36,434 bases of DNA, from IMG/VR virus record IMGVR_UViG_3300030106_006127, positions 1 to 36,434 of that record. One strand, written 5' to 3'. The notes beneath the pieces were generated by a model. It saw nothing but the letters and a program-made list of their open reading frames with translations, made no database searches and was not told the DNA's origin. Of this stretch, positions 30,945-36,434 are shown piece after piece (the first letter of the stretch is position 1; each line of letters begins with the position of its first letter). The position numbers were made by a program, and so were the translations under genes. The DNA comes from a virus.

Positions 30945-30949
30945 ATGTC
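30921..30949 (+). promoter_or_regulatory. Candidate rightward early promoter
   Basis: TTGCAG (30921-30926), a 17-base spacer wholly covered by the operator dyad, and TATGTC (30944-30949). The -10 box is weak by itself. The placement mirrors the stronger leftward promoter at 29812-29840, which also carries a TGCA dyad in its spacer. The transcript would start about 27 bases before the Cro-like gene. Confidence 0.5.
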
Positions 30950-30982
30950 TACTCACAACCAAAATTTTAGGCAAAAATCAGC

Positions 30983-31174
30983 ATGATCTACGATTTTAAA
31001 AAGTTAGTTAGCCGGGCCAGTGATGCAAACGTATCGGTCGCGCAGATTTGTCGTGACGCGGATATCAGTTACTCGACGGTCGTGCGTTGGATCCGGGGCG
31101 ATACAAACCCAACCCGGAAGATCGAGCGCGTCGAGCAGGCGCTCAGGAAATATGAGCAGGCTGATAATGAATAA
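30983..31174 (+). CDS. Cro-like helix-turn-helix protein
   Basis: The product has 63 residues: almost only a helix-turn-helix (VSVAQICRDADISYSTVVRW, ~17-36) with a following charged helix (KIERVEQALRKYEQADNE). It is the first rightward gene, divergent from the repressor and next to its operators, which is the position and size of a Cro or early regulator. The stop overlaps the next start. Sequence alone does not say whether it represses the maintenance promoter. Confidence 0.75.
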   Translation: MIYDFKKLVSRASDANVSVAQICRDADISYSTVVRWIRGDTNPTRKIERVEQALRKYEQADNE

Positions 31175-31403
31175 CGTCTACCCGCTCCGCAAAAAGATAC
31201 GCGACTTCGGATCACGGAAGGCGAACGAGGCGGCAGCCCTGCAGGTCAAAACTTTCTGGGCGGCAAAAGGCCACGACGTAAAGGTTGAGGTGATCGAACA
31301 CGGCTGGCGATGCTACTCCATTAAATCAGACCTATTGAATGGTCTGCCGCAGGACGTGTTCGTTAAACGCACAACAGCAGCAGCAATGGCGAAGGCGTCG
31401 TGA
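31167..31403 (+). CDS. Hypothetical early protein
   Basis: The product has 78 residues. The ATG at 31167 overlaps the Cro-like stop; the frame is open further upstream, but those codons lie within the Cro-like gene. The protein is basic with a helix (ADFGSRK-type region, NEAAALQVKTFWAAKGHDVK), a strand pair (VKVEVIEHGWRCYSIKSD) and a C-terminal helix ending in AAAMAKAS. No family is recognised. Co-transcription with early regulators and its small size suggest a takeover or regulatory role. Confidence 0.6.
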   Translation: MNNVYPLRKKIRDFGSRKANEAAALQVKTFWAAKGHDVKVEVIEHGWRCYSIKSDLLNGLPQDVFVKRTTAAAMAKAS

Positions 31404-31852
31404 TGAAGGTGCTCGGCGTGGACCCAGGCCTAACCGGCGCGATCGCGCTTGTGGGCGACGGCTACCTGGCTGTCCGCGACATACCCACCGCGGGCGAAAA
31501 GCGGCGACGTGTGCTCATGGCTGCCGAGCTGGCTGGTATCATAAAAGCCTGGGATCCTGACACGGCCGTTATAGAGAAAGTACACGCCATGCCTAAGCAG
31601 GGCGTGAGCAGCTCTTTCAGATTTGGCCAGGCACTGGGCGTGGTCGAGGGGGCATTAGGCGCCTTATTAATTCCTACAGAATATGTGACGCCACAGTCCT
31701 GGAAAAAACACTACCGCCTCACGGCACATAAAGAAGACGCCCGCCTGCGGGCGGCTCAAAAGTGGCCGCACATAAGCGAGCAACTATCACGAAAGCGCGA
31801 CGCGGATCGCGCCGAGGCACTCTTAATTGCAAACTGGAAAATCGAACAATGA
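31403..31852 (+). CDS. RuvC-like Holliday junction resolvase
   Basis: The product has 149 residues from the ATG at 31403 (TGATG overlap with the upstream stop). The RNase H-like fold with RuvC acidic residues is clear: D7 in VLGVDPGLTGAIAL, E58 in TAVIEKVHAMP, and D133/D135 in RKRDADRAEALLIA. The segment VSSSFRFGQALGVVEGAL is the usual DNA-contacting region of RuvC family members. It probably cuts branched DNA formed during replication or recombination before packaging. It is coupled to the next gene by ATGA. Confidence 0.88.
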   Translation: MKVLGVDPGLTGAIALVGDGYLAVRDIPTAGEKRRRVLMAAELAGIIKAWDPDTAVIEKVHAMPKQGVSSSFRFGQALGVVEGALGALLIPTEYVTPQSWKKHYRLTAHKEDARLRAAQKWPHISEQLSRKRDADRAEALLIANWKIEQ

Positions 31853-32133
31853 ACCAAACTAATCAGAGGAGTGCAGTAGATATTCTTGAGACTGCACTAA
31901 ACACATTCAAAGAACGCAACGCGGTGTATGGCAGTTGCTCCGTTCACTATCAGGAACTCAGCGATTTACAAAACGCCTACTTCTACAATGAACGCACGCC
32001 GCGTGACGTTGCCATCGCCAACGTGCTGGAGAAACTCGACCGTGCCCGTCGCGTGGACTGCGACTCCGAGACGTTTAAAGACAGCATCCAGGACGCCATA
32101 AACTATTTGGCCATAGCCTGGGAGGTGAGCTGA
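31849..32133 (+). CDS. DUF6378-like small phage protein
   Basis: The product has 94 residues from the ATG at 31849 (ATGA overlap with the RuvC-like gene). The pattern VDILETALNTFKERNAVYGS, then RTPRDVAIANVLEKLDRARR and a final helix DSIQDAINYLAIAWE matches the all-helical DUF6378-type phage proteins (ILEEA...YG...DV...K-x-A-R...D...Y). Some relatives are thought to resemble MazG-type nucleotide pyrophosphohydrolases, but the acidic metal-binding motif is not obvious here. It lies between a resolvase and a helicase. Confidence 0.6.
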   Translation: MNQTNQRSAVDILETALNTFKERNAVYGSCSVHYQELSDLQNAYFYNERTPRDVAIANVLEKLDRARRVDCDSETFKDSIQDAINYLAIAWEVS

Positions 32134-33548
32134 TGCTGCACTCCCTCAATATATACGAGCCCGATCAAAACGCGGCCGTCACGTTGATGCCCCATCAAGT
32201 AAAGGGCGTCGAGTTCTTGCTGGATAACCAGTCCGCTCTTTTGCACCACGACCAGGGGACGGGCAAAACCTACATCGGCGCCACAGCGGCCGGCGAAGCG
32301 CTGCGCCGCGGGGTCTGTCTCTGGATCGGGCCTGCCGTTAGTCGACGCAACGCGGCGCGGGAGATCCGCAAGATACACGGTGACGATTATAAAATTACCG
32401 TGCTCGAGAAGGGCACGGATTCAATGGGCGATGCGGACTTCATTGTTGTCAGCTACGACCTCATGACCCGGTCAAAGATTTACGAACAGCTCACAGATCT
32501 TGAGATCGATGTCCTTATACTCGACGAGCTACAGTATTTAAAAAACTATCGCGCCAAACGCACGCAACGGGTGCTAGGGCAGGGCGGTCTTGCCGAACAG
32601 GCCCGTCATGTCTGGGCCATGAGCGGCACGCCATGTCCGAACAACGTATCGGAAATTTATCCCTGGGTCCGATCTCAATTCCCGTCGATCATCTGCGAGG
32701 ACTGGTTGAGCGGCCTGGATCATCGTAACCGCACGCTCAACTATCACAATTTCGTCGACTATTTTTGCGCTACCATCGACACGCCCTACGGGAAGAAAAT
32801 TATCGGCAACCGTAAGGCCGAAAGCCGACAGCTCTGGACGGCATTGTCGCCGGCTGTCGATCGTGTCCGCAAAGAGGACGTGCTGAAGGACCTGCCGCCG
32901 GTGCGGTTTTCGCAGGTCGAGGTGGCGGGCGATAAGACCCAACGCGAGGTGCGGGCGCTCGAGGAAGAATACAGAGAGCAGCTCGAGCAGATAATAGATG
33001 GCGCCCGCGGGGGGTCGGAACTCGAGATGCATCTGACCACGCTGCGCCGCGCAACGGAAATGTGCAAGGTCGGCGACTGTATTGAGATGGTCAGGGCCGA
33101 GCTGGAAGACAACGCCATGGCGAAGGTCGTTATCTTTGCCAATTTCATAGACAGCATAGAAGCACTGGTCGAGGGGCTCAAAGGTTTTGGCGCCCGCAGC
33201 ATACACGGCTCTGTGAGCCCGACCAAACGGCAGCGTGCCATCGACGGTTTTCAGAAGATTGAAGACTACCGCGTGCTGGTAGGCCAGACACTGGCGGCCG
33301 GCACAGCGATCACGCTGCACGCGAACGGTGCGTGTCAGGATGTCGTGTTTCTGGGTTTTGACTGGGTGCCTGGCAACAACGCCCAGGCCGTCGCTCGGGT
33401 CCACCGCAAGGGGCAAACGAACCACGTTCACGCACGTTGTCTACACCTGAGCAACAGCCTGGACGAGGCGGTCCAGAGAACGCTCATGCACAAAGCACGC
33501 AATTTAAATGACATGTACGGAGAGAGGAACGAACACCATGCGGCCTAG
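32133..33548 (+). CDS. SNF2-family helicase
   Basis: The product has 471 residues and starts at TGATG. It carries the complete superfamily 2 set: LMPHQVKGVEFLLDNQ (Q-like motif), Walker A GTGKT at 42-46, DELQ at 131-134 (DExx box), SGTP at 164-167, VIFANFIDSIEALVEGL (motif IV) and QAVARVHRKGQ at 418-428 (motif VI, of the SNF2 type). Compact SNF2 proteins of this kind are frequent in phage early regions next to RuvC-like and DUF2800 genes, where they probably remodel forks or anneal strands (SMARCAL1-like). No extra domain is present. Confidence 0.92.
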   Translation: MLHSLNIYEPDQNAAVTLMPHQVKGVEFLLDNQSALLHHDQGTGKTYIGATAAGEALRRGVCLWIGPAVSRRNAAREIRKIHGDDYKITVLEKGTDSMGDADFIVVSYDLMTRSKIYEQLTDLEIDVLILDELQYLKNYRAKRTQRVLGQGGLAEQARHVWAMSGTPCPNNVSEIYPWVRSQFPSIICEDWLSGLDHRNRTLNYHNFVDYFCATIDTPYGKKIIGNRKAESRQLWTALSPAVDRVRKEDVLKDLPPVRFSQVEVAGDKTQREVRALEEEYREQLEQIIDGARGGSELEMHLTTLRRATEMCKVGDCIEMVRAELEDNAMAKVVIFANFIDSIEALVEGLKGFGARSIHGSVSPTKRQRAIDGFQKIEDYRVLVGQTLAAGTAITLHANGACQDVVFLGFDWVPGNNAQAVARVHRKGQTNHVHARCLHLSNSLDEAVQRTLMHKARNLNDMYGERNEHHAA

Positions 33549-33744
33549 CTACCAACTGGAACGACTGAACGACACGGACCTACTTAACATTGAGCTTGAG
33601 ATTAATCCCAGTCACGAGCTAGTGCGGGCATTGGTGCGCCGCATCCGCGAGCAGGAAAAACAGATTGATGTTATGGAGGACGAGTTCACGTCGCTGTTAA
33701 CGCTGGTCGACCCACCAAAAAAGGAGCAAGCCCGTGCCGGCTGA
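33538..33744 (+). CDS. Small hypothetical protein
   Basis: The product has 68 residues. The ATG at 33538 has an AGAGAGG ribosome site; the frame is open slightly upstream, inside the helicase gene. The protein is charged and helical (NDTDLLNIELEINPSHELVR, RRIREQEKQIDVMEDEFTSL) and probably a coiled coil. No family is recognised. It overlaps the helicase end and the DUF2800 start, suggesting a partner of one of these. Confidence 0.6.
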   Translation: MRPSYQLERLNDTDLLNIELEINPSHELVRALVRRIREQEKQIDVMEDEFTSLLTLVDPPKKEQARAG

Positions 33745-34903
33745 GCACAGCACTCTTATTGGGGGCTCGACGGCGGAGCGGCGCATGAACTGCCTCGCCA
33801 GCTACAAGCTCGAGGCCGCCGCGCCGGTGCCACCGACATCTAAATACGCGGCCGAAGGCACGATGCTGCACAGCGTTGTGCAGCGTTGCCTCGACGACGG
33901 CGTCGAGCCCATAAAATTAACAGGCTACACGGAAGGCGGTTCAACCATGACCGCGGCCCTGGCCACCGAGCTGGTCGAGCCGGCCCTCGAGGCGCTGGAA
34001 AAATTGTTCGATGCCTACGATGTCACAGATTATGACCTCATCACCGAAGCGCGGGTCAGCTACAACGGTTTTGACGGTTTCGGAACGTGCGACATTTTAA
34101 TATCAACCGACCGCTGGGTCTTTGTCGTGGACTGGAAATTTGGTCGTGGCGTCATGGTCCAGGGCGGCGCCAACAACCAGCAACTGAGGTTCTACGCAGG
34201 CGCTGCGATGGAAACGGTGCCGGAGTTTTTCGAAGGCGACAAGCAGATCGTCCTGGCGATCATACAGCCATCTGCACACCCAGCATTGTCGCACGGGATT
34301 ATCGAGCGCAGTGAGCTCGAGGAATGGGTCGTTGATATGCGTTCGACCATTGCAAAGATTCTCGACGACGACGATGTCGGCGACCCGGTGACAGGAAAGT
34401 GGTGCAGGTGGTGCAACGCCGCACCCACGTGTCCCTCAAAACACCGCCAGGTAAACGTCGCACTCGACACTGATATCGACGCGATGATCGATCCGATCGA
34501 ACTCGGCAAGCTGGTCGGGCAAGCGGCAGACGTGGAGCTCTGGGCGAAGAGCGTTCGACGGGCCGCGTACAACGAACTCACGAAAGGGCGCCAGGTCCAC
34601 GGCTACAAGCTCGTGGAGCGCCGCCGCACCCGTCGATGGGACGACGAGGAAGCGGCCTGCGCCGCGCTGCTCGAGCAAGGCGTGAACGATGTATTTGAGC
34701 AAAAGGTTATCTCTCCGGCAAAAGCGGAGAAACTTATCAAGGCCGCCGGTGGTGATAAAGCCGCCATCGATGACTTGATTGTCAGGCCAAGTGCTGGACT
34801 GACGATGGCTGCCGAAGACGACAAACGTCCGGCAGTATTTGAGCGTGGGGTCCGCGATGCGAGCCCTGCAGATTTAAAACTGAACTTAAACACACGAGGA
34901 TAA
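33734..34903 (+). CDS. DUF2800-type PD-(D/E)XK nuclease with Fe-S cysteines
   Basis: The product has 389 residues with a GTG start, supported by AAGGAG seven bases upstream. Residues 9-42 (IGGSTAERRMNCLASYKLEA, YAAEGTMLHSVV) and the nuclease core D120 (GFGTCD) ... D133-W-K135 (VVDWKFGRG) identify a RecB/Cas4-like exonuclease. C20 near the start and C224, C227, C233 (WCRWCNAAPTCPS) form the one-plus-three cysteine set that holds a 4Fe-4S cluster in Cas4 and AddB. The C-terminal third is helical (VISPAKAEKLIKAAGGDKAA). In phages this family is linked with helicases and ssDNA-binding proteins for recombination-dependent replication. Confidence 0.85.
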   Translation: MPAEHSTLIGGSTAERRMNCLASYKLEAAAPVPPTSKYAAEGTMLHSVVQRCLDDGVEPIKLTGYTEGGSTMTAALATELVEPALEALEKLFDAYDVTDYDLITEARVSYNGFDGFGTCDILISTDRWVFVVDWKFGRGVMVQGGANNQQLRFYAGAAMETVPEFFEGDKQIVLAIIQPSAHPALSHGIIERSELEEWVVDMRSTIAKILDDDDVGDPVTGKWCRWCNAAPTCPSKHRQVNVALDTDIDAMIDPIELGKLVGQAADVELWAKSVRRAAYNELTKGRQVHGYKLVERRRTRRWDDEEAACAALLEQGVNDVFEQKVISPAKAEKLIKAAGGDKAAIDDLIVRPSAGLTMAAEDDKRPAVFERGVRDASPADLKLNLNTRG

Positions 34904-34906
34904 ACG

Positions 34907-35587
34907 ATGAACGAATTACAAACTTTTGCCGACTCCGCTGTAGTAAGCCCTGCAGCTCTTGACGCCGCCATTGCCGCACACCGCAGCGAAGGCAACCTGG
35001 TCGCTGGCAACAACGGCGGCGTGCTGCTTCTACGTGTAGACCAGCGCGAGGGCTGCATGGTCTACGGCCCTGACAATGTTGTGGTCAGCGGGCTGAGCAA
35101 GTGGGCGGTAAATCCACACAGCCTGCAGATGGGCTGGGTCCTCTGGGTCGACAGCGTCAAAGAAGGCGAAGTCATGGCACCGATTGGCGAGGAGCTGGAC
35201 CGGCCGAAGGGTGAAGGCTGGCAGAAGCAGGTCAGCTTCGAGCTTACCTGCATCTCCGGTGACGACCAGGGTGAGCTGGTGCGTTTGCAGAACTCCAGCA
35301 AAGGCGCGTTGCAAGCGTGGGACAGCCTTCTTATGGAGATCAGCCGTCGACCAAACATCGACTTCATGTCGCCGGTCGTACAGCTATCCACCACGTCGTA
35401 CTACCTCAAAAAGTACAACCGCGATGTGCATAATCCACAACTAGCCGTCGTCGACTGGCTCAACCCTAATACTGGTGATGTGTTGAGCAGCGCGGAGGAT
35501 ATTCCGTTTGATTTACCAAAAGAGACCGACACAGATGCGCCGGCCTCTCCAGTTCGTGCCCGTGCTCGTAGTCGGAGCCGGAGCTAA
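34907..35587 (+). CDS. ssDNA-binding-like phage protein
   Basis: The product has 226 residues and begins after a short gap containing GAGG. The central region (LSKWAVNPHSLQMGWVLWVD, GEVMAPIGEEL, then SFELTCISGDDQGELVRLQN and GALQAWDSLLMEI) and the later VVQLSTTSYYLKKYNRDVHN ... VVDWLN follow a conserved pattern of phage proteins placed before DNA polymerase and thought to bind ssDNA. The tail is basic (RARARSRSRS) rather than the acidic tail usual for SSB proteins, which is odd. An OB fold is likely but not proven. Confidence 0.6.
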   Translation: MNELQTFADSAVVSPAALDAAIAAHRSEGNLVAGNNGGVLLLRVDQREGCMVYGPDNVVVSGLSKWAVNPHSLQMGWVLWVDSVKEGEVMAPIGEELDRPKGEGWQKQVSFELTCISGDDQGELVRLQNSSKGALQAWDSLLMEISRRPNIDFMSPVVQLSTTSYYLKKYNRDVHNPQLAVVDWLNPNTGDVLSSAEDIPFDLPKETDTDAPASPVRARARSRSRS

Positions 35588-35602
35588 AACATCGAGCGAA
35601 TG

Positions 35603-35628
35603 GGGGAGGGTGTTCGCGCACTCTCCCT
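35603..35628. promoter_or_regulatory. Hairpin before the DNA polymerase gene
   Basis: GGGAGGGTG (35604-35612) and CACTCTCCC (35619-35627) pair over nine positions (one G-U in RNA), with loop TTCGCG and one extra outer G-T pair. It fills the 62-base gap before the polymerase. There is no T-run, so a processing stem or expression brake is more likely than a terminator. Confidence 0.45.
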
Positions 35629-35649
35629 CACGAGCTTGATCTCCTTACC

Positions 35650-36434
35650 ATGACCCAAACAATAATGCACATCGATTACGAGACACGATCGCGGGCGCAC
35701 CTCTTTAAAGGCGGCGCCTACCGCTATGCCCAGGACCCTTCCACAGAAATAATCTGTATGGCCTACGCCTACGACGACGAGCCTGTGCAGCTCTGGAAAC
35801 CGGCGGACCCGTTGCCTAATGATGTCCGGCACTACATGGAGCAGGGCCTCGAGCGCTCGCTGCACGCCCATAACGCCCAGTTCGAGCGGCTCATTACAAC
35901 GCACGTGCTTGGTATCGAAACACCGATCGAGGCCTGGTACTGCACGGCAGCCCAGGCGAGGGCGCGTGCTCTGCCGGGCGGCCTCGATGACCTGGGGCGC
36001 TGCCTCGGCCTCGACATACAGAAAGACCAGAAGGGTAAGGCCCTGATCCAGGCACTGTCCGTGCCGTATATAAACAAAGACGGCGAGAGCACCTTTCGCG
36101 ATGATCCGGCGCTGCTCGAAGAAATGTACGACTACAACATCAAAGACGTTGAGGCGGAGCGTGCGGCCGAGCAGGCCAGCCAGCCGCTGACCGACGACGA
36201 GTTCAAGGTGTACCTGGCCAATGAGCGCGTCAATGATGCCGGCCTCAAGGTCGACCTGGATTTTGCAAAGGCCGCAGCGAATTATGCGGAGCAGGAAATA
36301 GCAGAGATAAGCCAGGACCTAAAGCGTCTCACACACGGTATCATTACCGGCCCGCGCCAGTTCGCACGGCTCAAGAAATTCGTGGAACCGATCGCGGAGA
36401 ACGACCCGCTGGTACGCGACGCTATCACGCGCAC
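35650..36434 (+). CDS. Family A DNA polymerase, N-terminal part (partial)
   Basis: The frame is open to the right edge: 261 full codons are visible. The proofreading exonuclease motifs are present: D9-Y-E11 (exo I), H-N75-A-Q-F78-E (exo II) and Y162-N-I-K-D166 (exo III). The rest fits phage family A enzymes that lack the 5' nuclease. Polymerase motifs A, B and C would lie to the right of the window. The start is uncertain, since no good ribosome site is seen; a second in-frame ATG at 35665 (MHIDYE) is possible. The enzyme is the replicative polymerase, following the nuclease and ssDNA-binding genes. Confidence 0.88.
   Translation, partial: MTQTIMHIDYETRSRAHLFKGGAYRYAQDPSTEIICMAYAYDDEPVQLWKPADPLPNDVRHYMEQGLERSLHAHNAQFERLITTHVLGIETPIEAWYCTAAQARARALPGGLDDLGRCLGLDIQKDQKGKALIQALSVPYINKDGESTFRDDPALLEEMYDYNIKDVEAERAAEQASQPLTDDEFKVYLANERVNDAGLKVDLDFAKAAANYAEQEIAEISQDLKRLTHGIITGPRQFARLKKFVEPIAENDPLVRDAITR

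Overview
The window reads as a stretch of a temperate double-stranded DNA phage with a short-tailed, T7-like (podovirus) virion. It is probably from a Gram-negative host: there is a signal-peptide protein, a lipoprotein and a peptidoglycan peptidase in the lysis block. The holin resembles the three-helix holins common in alphaproteobacterial phages and gene transfer agents, so an alphaproteobacterial host is a reasonable guess but not shown. Genes are packed tightly, with many ATGA, TGATG or TAATG stop/start overlaps. The tRNA-Arg-derived attachment site lies inside the window with phage genes on both sides. The sequence is therefore the free (virion, circular or permuted) form of the genome, not an integrated prophage.

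Layout. (1) 1-6909, rightward virion genes: the 3' end of the probable major capsid gene, a small head protein, a terminator, a small unknown gene, the two tail tubular proteins, a GNAT-like protein and two internal virion proteins. (2) 6910-18114: one gene of 11.2 kb for a 3,734-residue 'polyvalent' protein. It sits in the place of the T7 ejection protein gp16 and carries a HExxH metallopeptidase motif and several domains typical of giant phage and mobile-element proteins. (3) 18143-22829, host-recognition block: a strong hairpin, a tail fibre gene with a TTG start, a glycine-rich Gp38-like adhesin, a 36-residue membrane protein and an asparagine-synthetase-like PP-loop protein. (4) 22845-25695, lysis block: membrane/coiled-coil protein, secreted protein, PD-(D/E)XK-like protein, small membrane protein, M15 endolysin, three-helix holin, lipoprotein and an adenine methyltransferase. 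(5) 25724-27504, integration block: attP (3' half of tRNA-Arg, anticodon TCT), integrase, excisionase and a 37-residue membrane protein, all leftward. (6) 27560-29767, leftward accessory operon of five genes, including a DUF932-like and a YodL-like protein. (7) 29812-31174, immunity region: a CI/LexA-like S24 repressor, a divergent Cro-like protein and repeated TGCA-type dyads lying inside the promoters on both sides of the repressor gene. (8) 31167-36434, rightward early replication and recombination genes: RuvC-like resolvase, DUF6378-like protein, SNF2-type helicase, DUF2800-type nuclease with a probable iron-sulfur site, an ssDNA-binding-like protein and the start of a family A DNA polymerase.

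How it fits together. The repressor probably shuts off the rightward early operon and the leftward accessory operon through the same operator motif, while int/xis act at the neighbouring attP. No phage-type RNA polymerase is visible, so transcription by host polymerase is likely as far as this window shows. The least explained parts are the giant protein, the PP-loop protein in the fibre block and the repressor-controlled leftward cluster. All calls come from reading the sequence; no database search was run.
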